From Nitratireductor soli (lineage in GTDB: Bacteria > Pseudomonadota > Alphaproteobacteria > Rhizobiales > Rhizobiaceae): a DNA stretch of 64,000 nucleotides. Position numbers and translations under genes: made by a program. Below are positions 47,728-56,618 of this stretch, in pieces. Location: positions 1-64,000 of the forward strand of contig NZ_LFVY01000009.1 in assembly GCF_001050155.1 (NCBI RefSeq), written 5' to 3'. Below the pieces are notes generated by a model. The model ran no database searches and was not told the origin of the DNA. It was given only the letters and a program-made list of their open reading frames with translations. The first letter of the stretch is position 1, and the number at the start of each line of letters is the position of its first letter.

Positions 47728-50700
47728 TCACGCCGTGCCGAGTCGGGCAAGCGCCTCGGCCAGCCGATCGGCCGGCACCGGCAGGAGCAACGGCGCCTCG
47801 GTGAAAAGCAATGCGGCGCGGACCGTGCGGCCGGGGTAAAGCGGCTTCAGAAGCTCGGCATAGAGCGCCAGCTGCGCCACATAGGCCTGCGGCGCGCGGT
47901 CGAGCGTTTCAGGGGCGGGGCGGTTGGTCTTGTAGTCGACGATCAGCACCGCATCGCCGGTCACCGCCAGGCGGTCGATCTTGCCCGAGACGGTGCGGCG
48001 CGCGCCGGCTAGCTCCAATTCCCCCGTGATCGCGATTTCGGCGCGCGAGCCGGCCGCGAACAGGGGCTGGAAACGCGTATCGTCGAGGATGACGCTGACG
48101 GACCGCCAGGCGCTTTCGCGCTCCGCCGCGCTCCAGTCCGCGCCGGCGCGCGCCAGATAGCGCCGCGCGGCCGCCTCGCGCGCATCGGCGGGACAATCGG
48201 GCAGCATCTGCAGCAAACGGTGAACGGCAAGCCCGCGCTGGATCGCGAAACCCGGCTGATCGGCGCCATCGAGCACCGGCGAGCGCGGCGAGACGACGGG
48301 CTCGTAATCGGCCTCGATCAAGGCGCCGGCCCGCGAGGGCGAGAGGGGGCGCGGCAAATTCGCCTGCGCCGGCGGCGGCTCGAGCAGGGCTGGTGGCAGC
48401 GACAGTTTTTCCGCTGTAACCGGCGCGGATTCGGTCTCCGGCGTGCGTGGCGGCGCGTCGCTGACCCGGTAGCGGTAGACCGGCGCGCAGATTTCCGGGC
48501 TGGCCAGCTCTTGCGCCTCGGCGGCGCCCGACAGGGCCTGGCGCACAATGTTCTGCCAGGTCAGCCCCTGCGGCTCGCGCGCGCCATGATAGCCGCAGAC
48601 GATCAGCCGGTCCTCGGCCCGCGTCATGCCGACATAGAGCAGACGCCGGTATTCCTGCTCGGCCTTGAGACGCGCCTCGGCCTCGAAACCGGCGGCGGCG
48701 GCATTGGCGACGTCCTTGCCGGCGCGCCACAGGAACCCCTTGCCCCGCCAGCCCTTGCCGGCGGGCGAAAACGGCATCAGCTTCGGCAGGTGCTGGGCCG
48801 CAAAGGGTGCGCTGCCGGGATCGACCAGAAACACGACCGGCGCTTCCAGGCCCTTGGCGGCGTGCACGGTCATGATGCGCAACTCGTCGCGCGTCTGGTC
48901 CATTTCGCGCTTGATTTCCGGCGCCTGCCCGTCGAGCGCCGACAGCAGCGCCTCGAGGCCATGCAGCCCGGCGCGCTCGCCGGCCAGCGCGAAAGACAGG
49001 AACTCGTCGAGAATGTCGTTCGCCTCGTGGCCGAGCCGGGCGACGAACAGCCGCCGCGCGCCTTCACGCGCGCGCGTGCCGGACAGGAGCCCTGCATAGA
49101 ACTCGAAAGCCGGCTTGAAGACCGCCTCGTTCTGCCAGGCCTGCAAGGTCTCGACCATTGCGGCCATTGCCGGGTCTTCCAGCGCCTGGGCGCGCATGGC
49201 GTCGAACAGCGGGGTTGCCGCGCCGCGTTTCCAGGCCAGCCGAAACAGGCGTTCCTCGTCCATGCCGAAGAGCGGGCTTTTCAGCACGGCGGCAAGCGAC
49301 AGATCGTCATGCGGCTGGATGAGAAAGCGGCCGAGCGCGATCAGATCCTGGACGGCGATGTGCGCCGTCAGCCGCAGGCGGTCGGCGCCGGCCACGTCGA
49401 TGTGGCGGTTCTTCAGGCTGCGCGACAGGGCGTGGACGAAACGGTCGCGCTTGCGCACCAGCACCAGAACATCACCCGCCGTCAGGCGCTTGCCGGTGCC
49501 CTCGATGATCTCGCCGCCGCGGATCCAGCCCTCGACGGTCGCGGCGATGGTTTCGGCCAGGCGCACGGCCGGCGCGGAAGCATGGTCGATGGCCTCCGTC
49601 CAGTCGTCCGGCTCCTCGACCACCTCGGGCGCGATCGGCGACCAGACCTCGACATAGCCCGGCGCATTGTCGCGGATCGGCTTGTGCTCGACGGGTTCTT
49701 CGTCGCGGGTCAGGCCGGAGCGCACGTCCGCGCGGGCGAAAACGAGATCGGCGGCAGACAGAACGTCTTCCGTCGAGCGGAAGGAGCGCATCAGCCGCAC
49801 CCGCTCGAAGCGACGCGCGGCGGCACGCACCTTGTTCTCGAAGGCACGGCCGCTTTCGTCAAAGGCAGCCGGCTCGGCGCCCTGAAAGGAATAGATCGAC
49901 TGTTTCTCATCGCCGACGGCGAAGATGGTGCGCCGCGCGCCGTCGCGAGCGCTTTCGCCGGCAAAGAATTCTTCCGCCAGCAACTGGACGATGCGCCATT
50001 GCTCGGGACTGGTGTCCTGCGCCTCGTCAAGCAGGATGTGATCAATGCCCTTGTCGAGCTTGTACTGCACCCACGGACCCGCATCGGCGCGCGCCAGAAG
50101 CCTTATCGTGCGCATGATCAGATCGTTGAAATCGAGAAAGCCGCGCGCCCGCTTCAACCGCTCATAGCGGGCGATCATGCCGTCGGCGATCATCAGCGCG
50201 GCGCGGGTCGCCTCCAGCATGCGATGGAGCGCCAGCCGGTCGGCGGCGGCGCGGATCACATTTGCCGCCGCCGCATAGCGCTCGACGATACCGGGCACGG
50301 CGTTGCGCAGGGCCGCCTTGAAGGTGGTTTCCCCGTACACCCCGCCATCGGCCTTGAGAAATCCCTTCTTCAAGAACTCCAGCCGCCGGACGGGATCGCT
50401 TTCCCCGAAAGCGCGCGCGGCATCCGGCACGATGCTTTTCAGCACCGTCCTGGCATCGGCCGCCTCGGCCTCGGCCACGAAGGCGCGGAAGGCGTCGGCC
50501 TCGAAGCCGGGCAGCGGCCAGATGGAGGCGGCGATCGTTTCGGCGCTGTCGCCCTCGGCGAAACCGAACTCCTCGAACAGCGCCGCGTAATCATCGCCGA
50601 TCTGGTCGATCAGCGCCCGCAGCCCGTCGCGCCGGGCGACGATCTCCGACAACAGGTCCTGCAGGCCGCTTTCGCCGCCGCGCTCCAAAACCGCGGCAAA

Positions 50701-51243
50701 GGCTTCCGCCAGCACATCGCCATCGCTCATCGCCCCAGTCAAAAGATCGCGCCGGGCTTCGGCCAGGAGCGCCTGCTCCATTTGCGAATCGAGCAGCTCG
50801 AAATGGCCGGCAATGTTCGCCTCGAGCGGAAACTGATGCAGGATCGCCTCGCAGAAGGCGTGGATGGTCTGGATCTTCAGGCCGCCCGGCGTTTCCAGCG
50901 CGCGGGCGAAAAGCCGGCGGGCGCGGGCCAGCATCGCGCCATCGGGCGCGCTTCCCTCAAGATTGGCGATGATTTCGGAAAGCGCCTCGTCGGGCAGAAG
51001 GCTCCAGCCGGCCAGATCGCGGAAAACGCGGTTCGCCATATTGGCGGCGGCGGCGCGGGTGTAGGTCAGGCAGAGGATCTTCGACGGGTCGGCGCCCTGC
51101 AGCAGGAGACGGATGACCCGCTGCGCCAGCACATGCGTCTTGCCGGAACCGGCATTGGCCGACACCCAGGCGGAATTGGCCGGGTCGGCGGCCAGCGCCT
51201 GCGCCTTTAGCGTGTCGGGGGGGATGGTGAAGGCCTTTTTCAT
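47728..51243 (-). CDS. addA: Double-strand break repair helicase AddA
   Basis: The 1171-residue protein is a UvrD-type helicase with a C-terminal RecB-like nuclease. Walker A is [20 protein letters not shown], and motif Ia [18 protein letters not shown] follows. Motif II-III lies in [20 protein letters not shown] and motif VI in [17 protein letters not shown]. The nuclease motif is [15 protein letters not shown]. With AddB it resects double-strand breaks for RecA. The ATG at 51243 overlaps the addB stop by 4 bp; the upstream open extension belongs to addB. Confidence 0.96.
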   Translation of the reverse strand: MKKAFTIPPDTLKAQALAADPANSAWVSANAGSGKTHVLAQRVIRLLLQGADPSKILCLTYTRAAAANMANRVFRDLAGWSLLPDEALSEIIANLEGSAPDGAMLARARRLFARALETPGGLKIQTIHAFCEAILHQFPLEANIAGHFELLDSQMEQALLAEARRDLLTGAMSDGDVLAEAFAAVLERGGESGLQDLLSEIVARRDGLRALIDQIGDDYAALFEEFGFAEGDSAETIAASIWPLPGFEADAFRAFVAEAEAADARTVLKSIVPDAARAFGESDPVRRLEFLKKGFLKADGGVYGETTFKAALRNAVPGIVERYAAAANVIRAAADRLALHRMLEATRAALMIADGMIARYERLKRARGFLDFNDLIMRTIRLLARADAGPWVQYKLDKGIDHILLDEAQDTSPEQWRIVQLLAEEFFAGESARDGARRTIFAVGDEKQSIYSFQGAEPAAFDESGRAFENKVRAAARRFERVRLMRSFRSTEDVLSAADLVFARADVRSGLTRDEEPVEHKPIRDNAPGYVEVWSPIAPEVVEEPDDWTEAIDHASAPAVRLAETIAATVEGWIRGGEIIEGTGKRLTAGDVLVLVRKRDRFVHALSRSLKNRHIDVAGADRLRLTAHIAVQDLIALGRFLIQPHDDLSLAAVLKSPLFGMDEERLFRLAWKRGAATPLFDAMRAQALEDPAMAAMVETLQAWQNEAVFKPAFEFYAGLLSGTRAREGARRLFVARLGHEANDILDEFLSFALAGERAGLHGLEALLSALDGQAPEIKREMDQTRDELRIMTVHAAKGLEAPVVFLVDPGSAPFAAQHLPKLMPFSPAGKGWRGKGFLWRAGKDVANAAAAGFEAEARLKAEQEYRRLLYVGMTRAEDRLIVCGYHGAREPQGLTWQNIVRQALSGAAEAQELASPEICAPVYRYRVSDAPPRTPETESAPVTAEKLSLPPALLEPPPAQANLPRPLSPSRAGALIEADYEPVVSPRSPVLDGADQPGFAIQRGLAVHRLLQMLPDCPADAREAAARRYLARAGADWSAAERESAWRSVSVILDDTRFQPLFAAGSRAEIAITGELELAGARRTVSGKIDRLAVTGDAVLIVDYKTNRPAPETLDRAPQAYVAQLALYAELLKPLYPGRTVRAALLFTEAPLLLPVPADRLAEALARLGTA

Positions 51244-54200
51244 TCTCCGCCTTCCCCATCGCCCGCGTCGCCGCCGGCCGACCATTCGAGCACGCGGGCC
51301 AGATGGTCGTAATCGCCATCCACATCGCCCTCGCGGAAGGGGAGGACGCGCGATTTGTAGCCGGTCTCAGTGCGGTGATAATGCGCCAGAAGGGTCGCCA
51401 GCCGGCCCCAGGCCTCCTCGGCCATGCCGGGTGCCGTCTTGTCACTGTCCTTCATCTTGAGGATCGATTCCTGCAGCACCTCGCCATTGGCCCTGAGCCG
51501 CACATAGGCGAGCTCTCCCGGTTCGGCAGGGCCGATATCGGCAAAGGCGCCGCGCTGGAGAAGTGCGGCCTCAAGCGCCAGTTGCGGCGACAGAAGCGTG
51601 TGCGCCTGGCGCCGCGAGGGCGAGGCGCCCGTCTTGTAATCGAGGATATCGGCGCTGCCGTCCTGGCGCATGTCGATGCGGTCGGCGCGCCCGGACAGGG
51701 TCAGGCCGAGCTGTGCCACCTCGATCGCCGAGGCGCGGATTTCCGCGTGGCGCGCGGCGATGCCCTCGGCGCGGCCGCGTTCCCATTCGATCACGGAGGC
51801 CGCGGTGCGCTCGAAGCGCGGCCACCAGACCGCCTCGACATCCGCCGGCAAATGCGTCTCTTCGAAGCGCCGGCGGCCGGCGGCAATCAGGCGCGGGAGG
51901 GCATCCGGCCCGGCCGGATCGCCATCGTCGCGGATGAAATCCTGCAAGATGTCGTGGAACAGATTGCCGCGTTCGGCGGCGCCCGGATCGCGGATCAGCG
52001 GGTCGAGCGCCGCCAGTTCCAGGATGCGCCGCGCATAGACCGCATAGGGATCGCGGCGCAGCGTCTCGATCTCGGTGATGGAGAAACGCACAGGCCGCGC
52101 CTCGACCGGCGGGGCGGGTTCGGGACGCGGGGCGAAATCCTCATCCGGCTTGTCGTCGAGCAGACGCGCCCAGCCGATCAACCGACGGCCGCGCGCGCGC
52201 ATCGCCTCGGCTTCGTCCTCGCCGGCAAAGGCGGTCAGCCGCTGCAGCCAGCGCGAGGCGACGGCCGGCGCGTCGCCGGCGCGCGCCGCGCGCGTCAGCA
52301 CGACATTGGGCGCGCCCATCGCCATCATGAAATCATGCGCCGCCTGGCCGATGCGCCGCTCCGGCGGTTCCAGCGAAAGCTCGGCCTTCATCAACCGCGA
52401 CATGAAGCGGTCGGAGGACGGAATGTTCGGCCAGGTGCCTTCGTTCATGCCGCCCAGCACCAGCGTATCGACGCTTTGCAGCCGCGCCTCCAAGGCGCCC
52501 CAGATGGCGACGCGCCGGTCGGCGCCCATGGCGGGCTTGACCACCTCCGTGGCGATCAGGGCCGAGAAGACCGAGGGCCATTCGGCGGCATCGAAGGGCA
52601 GGCTCGTTTGCGATCCGACCAACCCGCGCAGGAAAGCCGCCATCGCCTGGCCGCGCTCGCCATCATAATATCGGGCCAGGCTGCCGTCTTCGGCGTGGCC
52701 CAGCGCCTCCAGCGCCTCGACGGTCAGGCGGGCCATGTCCGGCAGGCTTGCCGCGCGCACGCCACGCGTTTCACTTAGCCGGCTTATTGATGTTTCCAGA
52801 GCCGTTAACACGCTGCGCGCTTCGACCAGCGATGCCGTGTTGATGCGGGCAAACCAGGACGGTTTGCGCTGGGCGTCCTGCAAGGCCTGCCATCGTGTCT
52901 CGAAGAGTGCCGCGAGGGTGCGGATGTCGGGCCGTCCGGTGCCGCCGCGCAAGGCGACGAGCTCGATGGTTTCGGCCGCCCGGCGCACCTTGGCGCGGCG
53001 CATGCCAAGCCGCAGCAACGGGTGCTTCAGCAACGCAACGAGCGCGACAGGCTCGCCGGGCCGGAACACGGCTTCGAGCAGCAGGCGCGCCAGCGTGGCG
53101 GACGCGGTGTCGGCGAGCGGCGTGCCGCCGGAATCGTCCGCCTCGATGCCGAAGCGGGCAAGCTCCACCGCCACGCGACGCGCCAGGCCGCGATCCGGTG
53201 TGACCAGCGCGGCGGTGGCATTCTCGTCGGCGATGGCCAGCCGCAGCGCGACGGCGATGGACAGTGCCTCCTCGCGTTCATTGGCCGTCTCGACCAGCGT
53301 GACGCCGGCAAGCGCGCCATGCTCGGCAGCGCTGGCGGCCACGGCGCGGTTTTCCATCCAGGCATCGGTGGTTTCGGCAGGACGCAGCGCCTCGCCGACC
53401 AGGGCGCGGCGCGCGGCGAGGGCGGGTTCGGGCGTGGCAAGCTCGACCACCTCGTCGCGCGTGACACCGATGGCCGCGATCAACTTTTTCAGCCCCGTTT
53501 GCGGATGGCCGAAGGCCGATGGCTCGTCGGCGATGCCGATCGCCTCCCAGGCGCGCGCATCAAGCTGCCGGTCGAAGCCCGGCAGGACCACCGCGCCCTG
53601 ATCCAGTCCGGCGATGGTGGCAAGCAGGCGCGCGGTGGCGGGGATCGAACCGGTGGAACCGGCGGCGATGACCGGGCCGGCATGGGTGCCGGCCCTCAAG
53701 CGCGCAGCCTCCGCCGCCAGCATGGCATTGCGGTGCGCGGCCGGGTTGGAACGATCGAGCTCGTGCAACAATTGCGGCCAGTGGGCGGTGACGATCTGTA
53801 GAAACTCCAGCGTCACCTGCCACCAATGCGCCAAGGCATCGGGAGCCAGGCTGGCAAGCTTCGTCCAGTCGGCTTCCTCGGTTTCGATCTCGTCCATCAG
53901 GCCGGCCAGGTCACGCGCCAGCCAGATGGAATCGGAAGCCGAGGCCGGCACGACGACGCCTTCGTCGAAGAGTGCGGCGACATGAGCCGGCAGGCGCGCC
54001 TTCCAGGCCTGCACAAGAGGCGCGAGCAAGAGGATGCGGTCGAGCGCCTCGATGGGCGGGGCGAGGTCGATGGCTGCCGCGTTGTCGACGTCGAACAACG
54101 CCGCTTCTTCGTCGAACTCGCCCAGCGGGCGGATCACCGGCAGGATCGCCGAGCGGCCGGCCAGCCTTTCCACCAGCACGCCGCGCAGGGCGCGGGCCGC

Positions 54201-54365
54201 ACGGCGGGTCGGCAGGTAGATGGTGACATCGGCCAGCGCCAGAGGATCGCCGGCATAGCGGAAGTCCGGCACCAGACGGCCATCAAGCAAGGCTTCGGCC
54301 AGGGCCGGCAGAAAGCGCACGCCGGGCGGGATGGAAAAGACTCTGGGCCGGGATTTAGCCGGCAT
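51240..54365 (-). CDS. addB: Double-strand break repair protein AddB
   Basis: The 1041-residue protein is the partner of AddA. It has a helicase-like fold without a clear Walker A, as expected for alphaproteobacterial AddB (N-terminus RVFSIPPGVRFLPALAEALL). The middle includes VDTLVLGGMNEGTWPNIPSS. The C-terminal nuclease has the motif ADILDYKTGASPSRRQAHTL. The start at 54365 overlaps the upstream murU-like gene by 11 bp, and its end overlaps addA by 4 bp, so the three are one translational unit. Confidence 0.95.
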   Translation of the reverse strand: MPAKSRPRVFSIPPGVRFLPALAEALLDGRLVPDFRYAGDPLALADVTIYLPTRRAARALRGVLVERLAGRSAILPVIRPLGEFDEEAALFDVDNAAAIDLAPPIEALDRILLLAPLVQAWKARLPAHVAALFDEGVVVPASASDSIWLARDLAGLMDEIETEEADWTKLASLAPDALAHWWQVTLEFLQIVTAHWPQLLHELDRSNPAAHRNAMLAAEAARLRAGTHAGPVIAAGSTGSIPATARLLATIAGLDQGAVVLPGFDRQLDARAWEAIGIADEPSAFGHPQTGLKKLIAAIGVTRDEVVELATPEPALAARRALVGEALRPAETTDAWMENRAVAASAAEHGALAGVTLVETANEREEALSIAVALRLAIADENATAALVTPDRGLARRVAVELARFGIEADDSGGTPLADTASATLARLLLEAVFRPGEPVALVALLKHPLLRLGMRRAKVRRAAETIELVALRGGTGRPDIRTLAALFETRWQALQDAQRKPSWFARINTASLVEARSVLTALETSISRLSETRGVRAASLPDMARLTVEALEALGHAEDGSLARYYDGERGQAMAAFLRGLVGSQTSLPFDAAEWPSVFSALIATEVVKPAMGADRRVAIWGALEARLQSVDTLVLGGMNEGTWPNIPSSDRFMSRLMKAELSLEPPERRIGQAAHDFMMAMGAPNVVLTRAARAGDAPAVASRWLQRLTAFAGEDEAEAMRARGRRLIGWARLLDDKPDEDFAPRPEPAPPVEARPVRFSITEIETLRRDPYAVYARRILELAALDPLIRDPGAAERGNLFHDILQDFIRDDGDPAGPDALPRLIAAGRRRFEETHLPADVEAVWWPRFERTAASVIEWERGRAEGIAARHAEIRASAIEVAQLGLTLSGRADRIDMRQDGSADILDYKTGASPSRRQAHTLLSPQLALEAALLQRGAFADIGPAEPGELAYVRLRANGEVLQESILKMKDSDKTAPGMAEEAWGRLATLLAHYHRTETGYKSRVLPFREGDVDGDYDHLARVLEWSAGGDAGDGEGGE

Positions 54366-55080
54366 CGCGTTTTCGCGCGCGCGCCATAACGATGGCCTCC
54401 GCCGGAGCGATGGCGTCGGGCGTGCCGACCGTGATCCAATCGCCATCCATCTTCATGCCGAACAGCCGGCCCTGGGCCGCGGCGGCGTCGAAGCAGCGAT
54501 TGAGCGATTGCGGTTCGCCATCCGCACCGGCGAAGACACGCGGCGCGGCAATGATGGCGCCGGCATAGATGACGCCCGCCTCACCCTTCTGCGCGCGGCG
54601 CAGCCGGCCCATGCCGTCCATGACGAAATCCACCGAGCCCGAATGGCCCGTCGCCTGCTCGAAACCCGCAACCATGAGGAGAATATCCATGGCCTCGCCA
54701 TTCCAGGCAAGAGCCAGTTTCTCCAGATTGGGCACCGCCCCGTCGAGCCAGAAGGTGTCGGCGTTGAGGATGAAGAACGGATCATCGCCCAGTTGCGGCA
54801 GCGCCTTGACCACGCCGCCGGCCGAATCGAGCAATCGCGCCCGCTCGTCGGAAATGACGATGCGCGGCGCCGCGCGCGCCGCCAGATGCGCTTCCACCTG
54901 GTCTGCCAGATAATGCACATTGACCACCGCAGTGCCGACGCCGGCGCGCGCCAGCGTGTCGAGCGCCCAGTCGATCAACGGCTTGCCGGCTATCTTCACC
55001 AGCGGCTTGGGCAGGGTGTCGGTGATCGGCCGCATGCGCTTGCCGAGCCCGGCCGCCAGGACCATGGCCGTGTCGGGCAT
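54355..55080 (-). CDS. murU: Nucleotidyltransferase, probable N-acetylmuramate-1-phosphate uridylyltransferase (MurU)
   Basis: The 241-residue protein has the sugar-phosphate nucleotidyltransferase motif MVLAAGLGKRMRPITDTLPK with KPL next, the metal-binding Asp in FFILNADTFWLDG, and DWITVGTPDAIAPAE at the end. MurU converts MurNAc-1-phosphate to UDP-MurNAc, bypassing de novo synthesis in peptidoglycan recycling. The direct upstream neighbour carries an AmgK-like kinase domain, which would supply MurNAc-1-phosphate; this pairing is the main reason for preferring MurU over a general mannose-1-phosphate enzyme. The gene overlaps addB by 11 bp. Confidence 0.8.
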   Translation of the reverse strand: MPDTAMVLAAGLGKRMRPITDTLPKPLVKIAGKPLIDWALDTLARAGVGTAVVNVHYLADQVEAHLAARAAPRIVISDERARLLDSAGGVVKALPQLGDDPFFILNADTFWLDGAVPNLEKLALAWNGEAMDILLMVAGFEQATGHSGSVDFVMDGMGRLRRAQKGEAGVIYAGAIIAAPRVFAGADGEPQSLNRCFDAAAAQGRLFGMKMDGDWITVGTPDAIAPAEAIVMARARKRDAG

Positions 55081-55088
55081 TTTCGCCT

Positions 55089-56609
55089 TCACGCCTCGTC
55101 TCCGGTCAGGAAGCCGGCTTTGCGGTAGAAAGCCTTCAGCTCGGCCAGCGCCGGGTGGCGCATGGCGCGGTTGAGATAGGCGCGGATGCGCGGCAGGTGA
55201 CGGATGTAGAATGGCTTGTGGTCGCGCTGTTCGAGGCGGACGAACGTGCCCAGCAGCTTGGAATTGCGCTGCGCTGCACAGATCGCATAGGCCTCGTCGA
55301 AGCCGGCGCGGTCGAACGGGCGCTCGGGTCGCCCCTGGGCGGCGCGCGCTGTGCAATAGGCCTCGACGATCTGCCGTTCCAGCGCCTCGGGCATGGCGAC
55401 GCGGGCATCGAGCGCCAGCGAGGCGACGTCATAGGCAGCCGGCCCCAGCAGCGCATCCTGCAGATCGATCAGGCCGAGCCGGTCGAAGCCCTGCCGCTCG
55501 GCGCGCCAGATCAGGTTGGGCGAATGGAAATCGCGCAGGACGAGGTTTTGCTCCATGGCTTCCAGCCGGGTGAACAGACGGTCCCAGCAGGCCATGTAGC
55601 CGGCGCGCTCCGTCTGATCGGCGGGGCGGCCGGCCATGAACGGCATGTACCAATCGGTCAGGAGGCTGACCTCGATGCCCAGCGCCTCGCGGTCATAGGG
55701 CAGCAATCGGTGGGTCAGGCCTTCGGCGACCGGCAGCTCGGCGGGCCAATCGGCCCCGTGGATCGCCGCCAGGAGCCGGGCGGCGGCCAGATAGCGCTCG
55801 GCGACCGGCGCGCCCTCGGCCGACAGGAACGGCACATCGCCCAGATCCTCGACGAGGAGCAGGCCGGCGGCCAGGTCCTGCGCGTAGATGTCGTAGGCCG
55901 AAAAGCCGCGCGCGCGCATCGCATTGGCCATGGCGACGGAAGCCGAGACGGATTGCGCCAGATGAGCGATGTGGCTGTAGGGGCGACCGTTTTCCAGCAG
56001 CGGTTCGTCGCGGCGCTCCGGCGCGTTCATCAGGATGCAGCGGTCGCCGCGTTGCGTGGCGATCGCCTCATAGGCGCGCAGCGAGGCATCGCCGAGCAGG
56101 AAGGCGCGATGGGCGCGCGGCTCGCCGGCATGGTTGAGAAAGTCGCGGATGAGGACGCTGCGTTCAAGCCGGTGCATGGCTTCTTCGGGGCCGGTGATGA
56201 CGGCCAGGCGGCCCTCGCCGCTCTCGTGCAATTGCAGGCGGACGGCACCGGCAAGGGCATCGCCGGCGCGCTCCGGCCACTCGACCAGAACCACGCCGTC
56301 CTGCGCCGCCTCGGCCAGACCGAGCTCTTCCAGTTCGTCGGCGGCGGCGAGCCGGTAGAGGTCGAAATGATGGACGGGAATGCGCGCGTCGTAGCTTTGC
56401 ATCAAGGTGAAGGTGGGGCTCGGCACATCGAGCGCAGGATCGCCGGCAAGCGCCCTGATGATGGCGCGCGCCAGCGTCGTCTTGCCGGCGCCGAGATCGC
56501 CTTTCAGCGCCAGCACGTCGCCGGGCCGCAGCGCGACGGCTATGTCCTCGCCGAAAAGCGCGCTGGCCTCTTCATCGGGCAGGAACCGTTCCAGAACGCG
56601 GGCGGTCAT
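55089..56609 (-). CDS. Fusion of TsaE (tRNA t6A synthesis ATPase) and AmgK-like sugar kinase
   Basis: The 506-residue protein has two domains. Residues 1-150 are TsaE, with Walker A LKGDLGAGKTTLARAI, PSPTFTLMQSYDA, HHFDLYRL and VEWPERAG; TsaE assists TsaB/TsaD in making t6A37 in tRNA. Residues about 155-500 are an aminoglycoside-phosphotransferase-like kinase with LVLRDFHSPNLIWRAE (catalytic Asp and Asn) and LGLIDLQDALLGPAAYD (metal Asp). This half resembles AmgK, the anomeric MurNAc/GlcNAc kinase of peptidoglycan recycling. A murU-like gene lies 8 bp downstream. The reading frame is continuous, with no stop or frameshift between domains. Confidence 0.87.
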   Translation of the reverse strand: MTARVLERFLPDEEASALFGEDIAVALRPGDVLALKGDLGAGKTTLARAIIRALAGDPALDVPSPTFTLMQSYDARIPVHHFDLYRLAAADELEELGLAEAAQDGVVLVEWPERAGDALAGAVRLQLHESGEGRLAVITGPEEAMHRLERSVLIRDFLNHAGEPRAHRAFLLGDASLRAYEAIATQRGDRCILMNAPERRDEPLLENGRPYSHIAHLAQSVSASVAMANAMRARGFSAYDIYAQDLAAGLLLVEDLGDVPFLSAEGAPVAERYLAAARLLAAIHGADWPAELPVAEGLTHRLLPYDREALGIEVSLLTDWYMPFMAGRPADQTERAGYMACWDRLFTRLEAMEQNLVLRDFHSPNLIWRAERQGFDRLGLIDLQDALLGPAAYDVASLALDARVAMPEALERQIVEAYCTARAAQGRPERPFDRAGFDEAYAICAAQRNSKLLGTFVRLEQRDHKPFYIRHLPRIRAYLNRAMRHPALAELKAFYRKAGFLTGDEA

Positions 56610-56618
56610 GCGGCGGGG

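Noticed and set aside
48220-51210. Plus-strand open frame of 996 codons opposite addA
   Set aside because: Antisense shadow of addA, which has all helicase and nuclease motifs.
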